From JAKAGZ01 sp963748105 (GTDB lineage: Bacteria; Bacteroidota; Ignavibacteria; Ignavibacteriales; Ignavibacteriaceae), in the NCBI GenBank assembly GCA_963748105.1, contig CAVVHP010000003.1, positions 29,179-93,178 of the forward strand: a DNA stretch of 64,000 bases, read 5' to 3'. Shown piece by piece: positions 10,089 to 18,753 of the stretch. Positions within the stretch are counted from its first letter, which is position 1. Each line of letters opens with the position of its first letter. The notes beneath the pieces are model-generated. The model made no database searches, was not told the DNA's origin, and was given only the letters and a program-made list of their open reading frames with translations. Made by a program: the position numbers and the translations under genes.

Positions 10089-10868
10089 TTACTTTCCCTT
10101 TTTCTTTAAAAGATTGTGATCTTCCAGAGTTCTGCTTTTCATCATTTTCTTAACAAAATAAAAAAGTCCGGCTTTACTCAACTTTATAGCACTTGTGACC
10201 ATTTTTTGATTCAATACTTTTCTGGTCAGAATATGCAGCGACCCGAAGCTGAAAGTATTAAGATTAAATTTGGAAGATAGAATCTGTAAAGTTTGAGCAG
10301 AATAAAAAGAAACGTGCTGGCCGTGCTCAAAAGCATAAAACCACCAATCTTTTGGTTGAGGCAGGTTTACCGGCAATAACTGAGTGGAAAAAATTATAGT
10401 ATCGCTAATCTCCAACATTTTTTCAATTTCAGTAACGGGATCCGGTAAATGTTCAAAAACTTCGAGCGCTGTAATGGCTTCTGTTTTTCCCAATTGATTA
10501 AGGTTATATTCAAATCCACGGGCAAGTAAATTATCGCAGTGTTTATCGTCCCAATAAAAATCGAATCCGACATCTCTCATAAGTCGCGCGAAAATTCCAT
10601 ACCCTCCGGCATAATCAAGAAATTTACCGCTGCTGTCAAAAAAGAAATATAGCAAAACTGAAATTACCCGGTTAAAGTAAATATTCCTCTCCAGCAGACC
10701 GGTGTCTGTCAAATTAATAGCGCTACTGTACGCTTCATCAAGCCAGTATGGCTCTTCTGAAAAAACAAAATTGCAGCCTTTACAATGAAAAAACAGCACG
10801 TCATATTTATTTAATATCTTTTCCTTGAATAATTCTTTTGCGGGGGACCCACAGATTTTACAGTTCAT
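10089..10868 (-). CDS. Class I SAM-dependent methyltransferase with N-terminal zinc-ribbon-like Cys pairs
   Basis: 259 residues. N-terminal CxxC (MNCKICG) and a second CxxC (FHCKGCNF) form a zinc-ribbon-like pair seen in the 'zinc-binding methyltransferase' group that modifies sugars. SAM motif I is GKFLDYAGGYGIFARLM and the post-I/II region has ITALEVFEHLPDP; HGQHVSFYS follows. First gene of the minus-strand operon that continues into the GT9, GT2, NAD kinase and thioredoxin-like genes. Probably methylates a nucleotide sugar or glycan of the LPS/polysaccharide pathway; the substrate is inferred only from context. Confidence 0.8.
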   Translation of the reverse strand: MNCKICGSPAKELFKEKILNKYDVLFFHCKGCNFVFSEEPYWLDEAYSSAINLTDTGLLERNIYFNRVISVLLYFFFDSSGKFLDYAGGYGIFARLMRDVGFDFYWDDKHCDNLLARGFEYNLNQLGKTEAITALEVFEHLPDPVTEIEKMLEISDTIIFSTQLLPVNLPQPKDWWFYAFEHGQHVSFYSAQTLQILSSKFNLNTFSFGSLHILTRKVLNQKMVTSAIKLSKAGLFYFVKKMMKSRTLEDHNLLKKKGK

Positions 10869-11068
10869 AATCGGTATTATTGTAAAGATGAAATGACCGG
10901 CTTAAACCAGCATTAATAATCAAACTATAACAAAATGAAATATGCGAAATAATTCAATTAATTACTAAAAAAAGCCCCTTCAGGCGTATTTTGTTAGAAT
11001 ATAGGAAGCTGAGTTAGTATATTGCATAAACTTTTTCCCGTCAACACTACGGAATAAAATTCTAAAAT

Positions 11069-12392
11069 ATGGGCAAAATTACTCATCTGATAAATAAGCT
11101 TTCACCTACTCTTAAGAAAATTATCGGGAATACCGGTTGGCTGTTTTTCGATAAAGTTTTCAGAATGGGTATTGGCATTGTTGTTTGGGTATGGATTGCC
11201 CGTTACCTGGGTCCTGATAATTTTGGTCTCTTCAATTATGCAATCGCTTTCGTCGCATTGCTTACACCGATAGCTACGCTTGGTCTTGATAACCTGGTTA
11301 TCCGCGAAATAGTTAAAAACAAAGATGCCCGATATGAAATACTTGGTTCCGCTTTTGCTATGCGCATTGCCGGTGGAATTTTAACTGTTCTTTTGGCTAT
11401 TGGATTAATTGCACTAATACGTCCGGGAGAAATGTTAACCCTCTGGCTGGTTGGAATTATTGCTACTGGGACTATTTTTCAGTCATTTGATGTCATAGAT
11501 TTTTGGTTTCAATCTGAAGTAAAATCAAAATTTACTGTGATGGCAAAAAACTCTGCTTTTACAATTTCTGCAATTGTAAAAGTAATCCTGATAAAAATGC
11601 AGGCTCCGTTAATAGATTTTGCGTGGATTAGTTTTATAGAAATAGTGATCGGTGCCATCGGTCTTTTATTTTTCTATTTAAAAGAAAACAATGAAATTAG
11701 TGAATGGAAGATCAGTATATCAAGAATGAAAAGATTATTAAATGAAAGTATTCCGCTTCTTGTCTCAAACGCTGCAATTCTTTTATATATGAAGGTTGAT
11801 ATTTTATTACTGGGACAAATGAAAGGTGAAACGGCTGTCGGTTATTATTCCGCGGCAACCAAAATTTCGGAAGCATTTTATTTCATATCTATGATTATTG
11901 CTGGCTCTGTATTTCCGGTAATAATTGGTAATGAAGAACTCTACTTTAAACGATTAAAAAAACTACTCGATGTAACAACCGCCCTTGCATATGCGATAAT
12001 TATTCCAATATTTCTTTTATCCAATACTATCATATTAGTGTTCGGATCACAGTACTGCAACATCAGGACCAATATTAGCGGTGCATACATGGGCAACGTT
12101 ATTCGTATTTCTTGGTGTTGCGCAGGGAAGCTGGTATATCAAGGGAGGAAAACCCGGAATTTTTCTTCAGATGAAAAGGACAATTATTGGGTTGATAATA
12201 AATATTGTGTTAAACATTATTCTTATTCCTTCAATGTCCGGACTGGGAGCTGCAATTGCAACCATAGTGGCATATAGTTACGTAGGATACTTCAGTAATC
12301 TCTTTAATAAAGAGACTAGAAAAATATTTAAGATGCAAACTCAATCATTACTGCTTTACGGATTATTTATAAGAAAAGAAAATGGCGCTTAA
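11069..12392 (+). CDS. Polysaccharide flippase (Wzx/RfbX-type MATE-like), frameshifted
   Basis: Multi-TM oligosaccharide-lipid flippase of the polysaccharide biosynthesis family, starting at ATG 11069 (MGKITHLINK). Motifs typical of Wzx proteins are GNTGWLFFDKVFRMGIGIVVW and IARYLGPDNFGLFNYA near the N-terminus. The frame is lost at 12056: removing the T in AGTACTGCA gives FGSQYATSGPILAVHTW and joins the second frame, which ends at 12392 (VFLGVAQGSWYIKGGKP ... IVLNIILIPSMSGLGAAIATI). The joined protein would be about 440 aa, normal for the family. It would move undecaprenyl-linked repeat units across the inner membrane. The next glycosyltransferase starts 11 bases before its stop. Confidence 0.85.
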
Positions 12393-13290
12393 AACACCGG
12401 TAGTCTTTATAATTTTTAACAGGCCTGAAACTACTCAAAAGGTATTTGATGCTATCAAACTGGCACAACCAGAAAAATTATTTGTAATAGCTGATGGTCC
12501 GAGAAAAAATAAAATTGGTGAAGAAAGCTTATGTGAACAATCCAGAAAAATTATTGAACAGGTCGATTGGGAATGTGAAATAGTTAAAGATTATTCCGAT
12601 GTAAATCTTGGATGCAAGAAAAGACTTTCCAGCGGAATCACACGAGTTTTTGAACAAACAGAGCAGGCAATATTTTTGGAAGATGATTGTCTGCCTTCAC
12701 AATCATTCTTTCCTTATTGCGAAAATTTATTGGAATATTACCGGGATAATGAAAAGATCATGCATATCTCAGGCATTAATTTTCAATTCGGAAAAAACAC
12801 AACCGAATACAGTTATTACTTCTCGCGTTTTGTCCACGTTTGGGGTTGGGCGTCATGGAAAAGAGCCTGGAAATTTTATGATGTTCAGATGAAAAAATGG
12901 CCGGAAGTAAGAAAAAGCACACTTTTTGACGATTTTTGTAAGAATAATCGCGCAAAACGTTACTGGACAGAAAAACTCCAGTTAACCTATGAAGGCAAAA
13001 TAGATACCTGGGATTACCAGTGGAATTTTGCCTGCTTATTGAACAATGGATTGTCTATTATACCAAATCAAAATCTCGTTTCAAATATTGGATTTAACAC
13101 AGGTGGAGTTCACACACATGAAAAGAAAAGTGAGTGGGCCGGTATCCCGGTAAATGAATTAGAATTTCCTCTTAAGCATCCACCACAAATCATCAGGAAT
13201 AAAAATGCTGATGCTAATACTCAGGACAAACATTTTAGCCCGGATATTATTTACAAATTAAAACGAAAAATTAAACAATTACTAACCTGA
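12382..13290 (+). CDS. Glycosyltransferase (HlpA/GNT-I-like GT-A fold)
   Basis: 302 residues. N-terminus KTPVVFIIFNRPETTQKVFD is typical of the nucleotide-diphospho-sugar transferases related to 'hemolytic protein HlpA'. The acidic metal site is AIFLEDDCLPSQSFFPY; the acceptor region has HVWGWASWKRAWKFYD and WDYQWNFA. It starts inside the 3' end of the flippase gene and is followed after 5 bases by another glycosyltransferase, so the three are one transcript. Likely adds a sugar to the lipid-linked repeat unit. Sugar and linkage unknown. Confidence 0.85.
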   Translation: MALKTPVVFIIFNRPETTQKVFDAIKLAQPEKLFVIADGPRKNKIGEESLCEQSRKIIEQVDWECEIVKDYSDVNLGCKKRLSSGITRVFEQTEQAIFLEDDCLPSQSFFPYCENLLEYYRDNEKIMHISGINFQFGKNTTEYSYYFSRFVHVWGWASWKRAWKFYDVQMKKWPEVRKSTLFDDFCKNNRAKRYWTEKLQLTYEGKIDTWDYQWNFACLLNNGLSIIPNQNLVSNIGFNTGGVHTHEKKSEWAGIPVNELEFPLKHPPQIIRNKNADANTQDKHFSPDIIYKLKRKIKQLLT

Positions 13291-13295
13291 TAATT

Positions 13296-14174
13296 TTGGA
13301 TAAATCACTTAATTACATAATTGTTACAAACACGATTAAAAGGTCCAAGGAATTGGTCGAGAAGTCGCTCAGGGCATCATTATCCCAAAAGCTAAAACCT
13401 CAGAAGGTTATACTTTTAGATCAAAATGATCCTGAAATAAAATTATCAGAGGATATATTAAATAACCCATTATTTGAAAGACAGAAAGCAAAATTCAATT
13501 CAGTTTCTGAAGCACGCAATTCGCTTAAGATTCCCCGGAAAGCCGAATGGATATTTTTCTGCGATGATGATGGTTATCCTCACAGGGAATATTCAGAAAT
13601 TCTTCAGAAGATAATAGAAAGCAATCCTGAAATTGAAATACTTGCAGGAAATATAATAAGGGATGACACAAACACTAACTACACTCTTCGACAAAAAAGT
13701 TTTGGTAGCCTTAAATATTTCAGAAACACAAAAAAATTAATGGGATCCAATTTTGTAGTGAGAACAAATCTTTTCGAGGAATTAAATCGATTTGATCAAA
13801 ACTTTGGCGCCGGATCATATTGGGGAAGTGGAGAAGAAACAGATTTTTGCTGGAAAGCATTTTTTGCAAAAAAGGAAATGGAGTTTTTCCCTGAACTGAT
13901 AGTTTATCACGTACCGCCTTTCCACGAATCCGTAAAAAGAGGTTTCAAAAAATCATTTAAGTATGGCGTTGGCAAAGGCGCCCTGGTCTGGAAGTGGCTG
14001 TTTAGAAAAAGAAAAATTATTGTTGTTTACGAATTGCTTGAAATGATTATCGTTCCATTTATTCACTTTTTAAGAGGAATTGTTACACTGCGCGGACAAT
14101 TAATTATAACACATCTTGGTTCGCTAAGCGGAAGAATATACGGCCTTTTGAAAGCACCTTTTTCGAAGAGATAA
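13296..14174 (+). CDS. Glycosyltransferase family 2
   Basis: 292 residues with a TTG start 5 bases after the previous stop; no good ribosome site is visible, which fits coupling. GT-A features: YIIVTNTIKRSKELVEKSL, LLDQNDPEIKL, the acidic triplet FFCDDDGYPH, and a C-terminal GSGEETDFCWKAFFAKKE followed by YHVPPFHESV, a layout seen in rhamnosyltransferase-like GT2 enzymes. The C-terminal ~60 residues contain a hydrophobic patch (LLEMIIVPFIHFLRGIV) that may be membrane associated. The stop abuts the stop of the converging GT2 gene with no gap. Confidence 0.82.
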   Translation: MDKSLNYIIVTNTIKRSKELVEKSLRASLSQKLKPQKVILLDQNDPEIKLSEDILNNPLFERQKAKFNSVSEARNSLKIPRKAEWIFFCDDDGYPHREYSEILQKIIESNPEIEILAGNIIRDDTNTNYTLRQKSFGSLKYFRNTKKLMGSNFVVRTNLFEELNRFDQNFGAGSYWGSGEETDFCWKAFFAKKEMEFFPELIVYHVPPFHESVKRGFKKSFKYGVGKGALVWKWLFRKRKIIVVYELLEMIIVPFIHFLRGIVTLRGQLIITHLGSLSGRIYGLLKAPFSKR

Positions 14175-14942
14175 TTATTCCGAATGCTTTTTCCTTTTTA
14201 GCACCCTCAGCAAGTTTTTTAATCCCGAATCTTCCATTATTTTTCTTCCAAAATAAAAAAACTGTCTGATAATATAGCCGGTCTGGTTAGTCAATGTCAG
14301 ATAATCATTTTCTTTTAAGGATTTATAACATTCCTTAATTGCTTCACTTTCTTGTGCAGAAGATTTTCCCGTTCCCTCCATTCTGACAACAGCTTCTCCA
14401 TCAACATAATTACACTTATAGCCTTTCTTCATCATTCTTACAATAAAATCAAAATCCATCGATATTTTATACTTCTCATTAAATTTTCCGATCTCATCAA
14501 AACATTTTCTGCGAACAATCATTGTGGGATGGAAATATGGTTGCCCTCGTCCGACAGATTTCATTTGAGGACGCATAAATATTTCTCCGCCTATTCTGTC
14601 GTGAAAAATAATATTGGAATGCACAAAAAATATTTCTGAATCTCTGGATAAAATATTGATAGCAGCTTTAATGTATCCCGGATCAATTAAAATATCCCCG
14701 CTGTTCAAAAACATTATATAATCACCGGAAGCGTTAGCGAGCCCTTTATTGAATGCGTCGGCTATTCCATTGTCTTTTTCATTAATTACTAAACCATTGT
14801 GATTTTTTAAAAAATCTATTGTCTTTGAATCATTTCCTCCATTTATTACTATAGATTCTATATAGTCCTTTTCTGGAATTGAATCGAGCGTACTCTTCAA
14901 CTCTAAAAAATTATTAAAGGTTATTGTGACTACTGATACCAT
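14175..14942 (-). CDS. Glycosyltransferase family 2 (WcaA-like)
   Basis: 255 residues. GT2 signature VSVVTITFNNFLELKSTLDSI at the N-terminus, SIVINGGNDSKT, and the metal-site region YIMFLNSGDILIDPGYI; HPTMIVRRKCFDEIGKF and ISMDFDFIVRMMKKGYK are the usual acceptor-domain motifs of this subgroup. It is the only cluster gene on the minus strand between plus-strand glycosyltransferases and converges exactly on 13296-14174. It probably contributes one sugar to the same polysaccharide. Acceptor unknown. Confidence 0.85.
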   Translation of the reverse strand: MVSVVTITFNNFLELKSTLDSIPEKDYIESIVINGGNDSKTIDFLKNHNGLVINEKDNGIADAFNKGLANASGDYIMFLNSGDILIDPGYIKAAINILSRDSEIFFVHSNIIFHDRIGGEIFMRPQMKSVGRGQPYFHPTMIVRRKCFDEIGKFNEKYKISMDFDFIVRMMKKGYKCNYVDGEAVVRMEGTGKSSAQESEAIKECYKSLKENDYLTLTNQTGYIIRQFFYFGRKIMEDSGLKNLLRVLKRKKHSE

Positions 14943-15107
14943 AATTAACGCTAAATTTTGAGGAAATTAAATTTTATATAATCATTGTTAAATTTGAAAA
15001 AATATGCGGTCTAATCAAACTAAATTCAGCTTATTTCTTTATTTTGATATTTGAATATATTTAGGTAGCAGGATTTCTGATTTTCGCTCACACTACAGGA
15101 AAATCTT

Positions 15108-16235
15108 TTGAAAAAACTAAAAACAGCAATAGTTCACGATTGGTTCGCCGGTTATGCCGGTTCGGAAAGATGCGTTGAATCATTTACCAACCTTTACCCG
15201 GAAGCAGATGTTTTTGTACTTTTTAATTTTTTAACTGATGAAGAGCAAAAAATAGTAGTTAAAAATAAAAAGCCACATACGTCATTTATTCAGAATTTTC
15301 CATTTGCCCGGAGCAACCACAGAAAGTATCTGCCGCTGTTTCCTTACGCTATTGAACAGTTTGATCTTTCTGAATATGATTTAATTATATCTAGTTCGCA
15401 CGCAGTTGCCAAAGGTGTACTTACAAATCAAAATCAGCTTCATATTTGTTATTGCCATACACCTATACGGTATGCGTGGGACCTTACTCACCAGTATCTC
15501 AAAGAATCAAAATTAACGAATGGAATTAAAGGTGCTTTTGCAAAATGGGTGCTCCACTATATTCGTATGTGGGACATTTCAACAGCAAACCGCCCGGATT
15601 TTTTCATTGCAAATTCCGGATACATTGCAAAAAGAATTAAAAAAATTTATAACAAAGAAGCCGTTGTAATTAATCCGCCAGTTGATTTAAATAATTTTGA
15701 ATGCAGTCCCGAAAAAGATGATTTTTATTTGACCGCATCAAGATTTGTTCCTTATAAAAGAATGGATGTAATTGCAGAAGCGTTTTCAAAGATGCCGGAC
15801 AAAAAATTGGTAATTGTTGGCAGTGGGCCCGATGAAGAAAAAATAAAAGAGAAATCCGGAAGTAATATTGAATTTGCCGGCTATCTCAACGGGGAAAGAT
15901 ATAAGGATTATATGAAGCGGGCAAAGGGCTTTGTATTTGCTGCAGAAGAAGATTTTGGCATTGTTGCAATTGAAGCACTGGCAAGCGGAACACCTGTTAT
16001 TGCTCTGGATAAAGGTGGAACGGCTGAGACGGTTCAAAATGGAATAAACGGTGTCCATTTTAGCGAACAATCTGTTGAAAGTATAAAAGAGGCTGTTGAA
16101 AAATTTGAAAAAACAAGATCTGATTTTGATTCAATTAAAATTGCTGAAAATGCAAAACAATATGATCGAAAAATTTTTGAAGAAAAGATCAGAAAATTTG
16201 TAGATGAAAAAGTCACAGAAAAATTCGAGATTTAG
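15108..16235 (+). CDS. Glycosyltransferase family 4 (GT-B)
   Basis: 375 residues, TTG start with AGGA 8 bases upstream (KKLKTAIVHDWFAGYAGSER). GT-B fold with the C-terminal nucleotide-sugar site: LVIVGSGPDEEKIKEK, FVFAAEEDFGIVAIEALASG, including the E-x7-E pair (EDFGIVAIE) of retaining GT4 enzymes. The N-terminal half resembles WbaZ-type mannosyltransferases (HICYCHTPIRYAWDLTHQYL). Followed after 27 bases by the initiating sugar-phosphate transferase, so both are probably co-transcribed. Confidence 0.88.
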   Translation: MKKLKTAIVHDWFAGYAGSERCVESFTNLYPEADVFVLFNFLTDEEQKIVVKNKKPHTSFIQNFPFARSNHRKYLPLFPYAIEQFDLSEYDLIISSSHAVAKGVLTNQNQLHICYCHTPIRYAWDLTHQYLKESKLTNGIKGAFAKWVLHYIRMWDISTANRPDFFIANSGYIAKRIKKIYNKEAVVINPPVDLNNFECSPEKDDFYLTASRFVPYKRMDVIAEAFSKMPDKKLVIVGSGPDEEKIKEKSGSNIEFAGYLNGERYKDYMKRAKGFVFAAEEDFGIVAIEALASGTPVIALDKGGTAETVQNGINGVHFSEQSVESIKEAVEKFEKTRSDFDSIKIAENAKQYDRKIFEEKIRKFVDEKVTEKFEI

Positions 16236-16262
16236 AATTTAGCATTTAGATTTTCTCCATTT

Positions 16263-17660
16263 ATGATTACAAATCAGAAAAGCATTTACTATTTAAGATT
16301 ATTTACCGACCTGGTGTTGTTAAATATTTCTTTTATTGTGTCGGCCATCCTGGCACAATCACTACAGATATTATTATCCCGTCCCTACATGTTTGTGCTC
16401 ATGGCTATACTGAACTTCACGTGGTATTTTTTTTCAAATGTTACGGGCTTTTACGAAGACATAACAACCAAATCATTTTCCTATCATTTTCGTGATATAA
16501 TTAAAAATATTTTTGCGCAGGTAATTTTTTCAATCATCTTCATTTTTGTAGCAAAAGAAGACCTTTTCACAAGGAATTTTATTCTTTTTTATTCGCTAAT
16601 TCTTCTTGTTCTTGTAAGCATAAGAATTCAAATAATTAAACAGCTGGTAAGAAGCATACGCGGGAAAGAAAAAAACCTTCGTAATGTCCTTATTATTGGT
16701 GCCGGAGAAATTGGTCAGAATTTTAAGGAATTAATAAACAAACGGGAGGATTTTGGGTACAATTTTTCCGGCTTCCTTGATGATGAACAACCTGATGAAA
16801 AAGAATATCTTGGTAATATTTCCCAACTCGGGGAAGTAATTAGCCAAAGAGATATAAATGTAGTTGTGATAGCTTTGTCTTATTATGCTTCAACACAACT
16901 GGACCAAATAATAAAAACCTGTAACAAGTATGCTCTGCGGGTTCATATAATACCGGATTACTTCAGGTTCCTGTCGAAGAAATACCAGATAAATATGATC
17001 GGAGATTTCCCGATTATTACTGTAAGAGATGAACCACTGGCTGAAGCTCACTGGAGATTTATCAAAAGATCTGGTGATATAATTTTATCATCGTTGGTTA
17101 TTATAATTGTTTTTACCTGGCTTTTCCCGATTCTCTTTATTATTAACAAAATTTCTTCACCGGGTAAATTATTATTCATACAGGATCGTGTAGGTGCCGG
17201 AGATAAAATATTCAAATGTTATAAATTCAGAACAATGAGAAGCGACAATGCTAATAAGGAAAAATATCAGCCAACAGTTGAAAATGATCCGAGGGTAACA
17301 AGAATTGGCGCATTTTTAAGAAAATCAAATATTGATGAGCTTCCACAATTTTTAAATGTCTTAAAAGGCGAAATGTCTGTAGTAGGTCCGCGCCCCCACC
17401 CTGTTTCATTTCACGAAGTTTACAAAAAGATGGTAGAGGAAATAAAAATACGAACGTGGGTAAAACCCGGAATTAGTGGCTGGGCGCAAGTTCATGGATT
17501 CAGGGGTGATGTTCTGGATTATGAAGAGAACAAAAGAAGAACAATAAAAAGAATTGAATATGATCTCTGGTACATAGAAAACTGGTCTTTATGGCTTGAT
17601 GTACAAATTATCCTTTTAACTTTATGGCAAATGATAAAAGGGGATACAAAAGGAATTTGA
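16263..17660 (+). CDS. Undecaprenyl-phosphate sugar phosphotransferase (WbaP/WcaJ family)
   Basis: 465 residues. Four N-terminal TM helices, a Rossmann-like middle domain (NVLIIGAGEIGQNFKELI) and a C-terminal bacterial sugar transferase domain: KRSGDIILSSLVIII, FIQDRVGAGDKIFKCYKFRT, IDELPQFLNVLKGEMSVVGP, KPGISGWAQVHGFRGD. This architecture is the polyisoprenyl-phosphate hexose-1-phosphate transferase that begins repeat-unit synthesis by transferring glucose- or galactose-1-phosphate to undecaprenyl phosphate. It completes the cluster: initiation here, elongation by the GT2/GT4 enzymes, export by the flippase at 11069. No polymerase (Wzy) was recognised in the window. Confidence 0.92.
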   Translation: MITNQKSIYYLRLFTDLVLLNISFIVSAILAQSLQILLSRPYMFVLMAILNFTWYFFSNVTGFYEDITTKSFSYHFRDIIKNIFAQVIFSIIFIFVAKEDLFTRNFILFYSLILLVLVSIRIQIIKQLVRSIRGKEKNLRNVLIIGAGEIGQNFKELINKREDFGYNFSGFLDDEQPDEKEYLGNISQLGEVISQRDINVVVIALSYYASTQLDQIIKTCNKYALRVHIIPDYFRFLSKKYQINMIGDFPIITVRDEPLAEAHWRFIKRSGDIILSSLVIIIVFTWLFPILFIINKISSPGKLLFIQDRVGAGDKIFKCYKFRTMRSDNANKEKYQPTVENDPRVTRIGAFLRKSNIDELPQFLNVLKGEMSVVGPRPHPVSFHEVYKKMVEEIKIRTWVKPGISGWAQVHGFRGDVLDYEENKRRTIKRIEYDLWYIENWSLWLDVQIILLTLWQMIKGDTKGI

Positions 17661-17684
17661 ACTAGACTATATTGCCCTGCAATA

Positions 17685-17712
17685 AAAAACCCCGGCTTAC
17701 CGGGGTTTTTTG
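17685..17712 (+). terminator. Bidirectional rho-independent terminator
   Basis: AAAAACCCCGG / CCGGGGTTTTTT around a CTTA loop, with A-rich and T-rich flanks on both sides. It separates the polysaccharide operon (plus) from the converging membrane protein gene at 17739 (minus). Confidence 0.9.
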
Positions 17713-17738
17713 TTAAGCAACAAATTGTTTAACAAACC

Positions 17739-18152
17739 TCAGGAGGATGCTTTTGGTTTCAAAACGAATGTAAGCACAACTCCGCATATAATATTCACAA
17801 CCAGCCCGTAAAGGAACCATTGTAGTGCAAGAGTATAAGGGATGGGCATTACGGCGTAAGTTCCGTAAGCCATTGGCAGGCTAACCATCATTCCCACATA
17901 AAATCCGTAACGGACTCCCTCCATAGCTCCCTTGTTCTCATATCCTTTTGAAAAAATAAGTGTAAAAAAGAAAGCGTAGAAGAGATCACAAAGGATAATT
18001 ATCCACATCTGTATGTCCGCCTCGGGACGCATAAGTTTTGCGACTTCTTCGGCCATATACGAAGACTGTAGCAGAACACCGTTTATTAGCCAGTCGAGCA
18101 GAAAATAAACGATAAATACTACAATAAAACCGGTCCACACTTTTTTGTTCAT
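17739..18152 (-). CDS. Small membrane protein of unknown function (4 TM)
   Basis: 137 residues with four predicted helices: VWTGFIVVFIVYFLLDWLI, WIIILCDLFYAFFFTLIF, FYVGMMVSLPMAYGTYAV and WFLYGLVVNIICGVVLTFVL. I do not recognise a named family. Single gene between a terminator and a divergent VOC gene; nothing in the context indicates a role. Confidence 0.75.
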   Translation of the reverse strand: MNKKVWTGFIVVFIVYFLLDWLINGVLLQSSYMAEEVAKLMRPEADIQMWIIILCDLFYAFFFTLIFSKGYENKGAMEGVRYGFYVGMMVSLPMAYGTYAVMPIPYTLALQWFLYGLVVNIICGVVLTFVLKPKASS

Positions 18153-18340
18153 AAGACTCCATGGAGTTTGTTAAACAAATTATTTATAGGGACACAAAAA
18201 AGCTATGAACCTAAACCAATAAATGCAACAAAAAACATTTTAAGACTAAAAATTAAAGTTTAATTCTTGCCCGTATTATAAATAAACCTTAATTTTATAA
18301 TCAAATATGGCTTTCTTTATAATTAATACCGGGGGCTCCT

Positions 18341-18691
18341 ATGGCTGCTGATCTTATCGCTCACGTAGAAATACCTTCTACAAATCTTAACAGAACAACA
18401 GAATTTTTTATGCGCTTATTCGATTGGGATTTTAAGCCTTTCGGTAAAGGCTATCTTCTTTATAACACTCATAAAGGTTTAACTATCGGGTTAAGAAAAG
18501 TAGATGAGGTTAAGAGTGGAGATACAACTACATTTCATATTAATGTAAAAGAAATTGATAATGTTCTTGAAAAAACGAAAGAGATTGGTGGAGAGGTTTT
18601 CAGGGGAAAAACTATTATCCCTGCAATGGGATATTACGCCCTGGTAAAAGATCCGGACGGAAATATTATAGGGCTTTACCAAAAGAATTAA
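18341..18691 (+). CDS. VOC superfamily (glyoxalase/bleomycin-resistance-like) protein
   Basis: 116 residues, ATG with GGGGG upstream. One VOC beta-alpha-beta-beta-beta repeat pair: HVEIPSTNLNRTTEFFMRLF at the start, MGYYALVKDPDGNIIGLYQ at the end, the typical C-terminal metal/substrate edge of this fold. Single-domain VOC proteins of this size act as dimers; many are of unknown substrate, so only the fold is assigned. Monocistronic, ended by a strong terminator at 18698-18732. Confidence 0.85.
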   Translation: MAADLIAHVEIPSTNLNRTTEFFMRLFDWDFKPFGKGYLLYNTHKGLTIGLRKVDEVKSGDTTTFHINVKEIDNVLEKTKEIGGEVFRGKTIIPAMGYYALVKDPDGNIIGLYQKN

Positions 18692-18697
18692 TAAAAC

Positions 18698-18732
18698 AAA
18701 AACCCGGTCCGGAATATCCGGATCGGGTTTTT
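18698..18732 (+). terminator. Rho-independent terminator
   Basis: Long stem AAACCCGGTCCGGA / TCCGGATCGGGTTT (one G-T pair) with an ATA-type loop, then T-rich sequence. It follows the VOC gene and, with its A-rich left flank, can also end the minus-strand BNR pseudogene (stop at 18754). Confidence 0.85.
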
Positions 18733-18753
18733 AATTTACTCAATCATATCTTC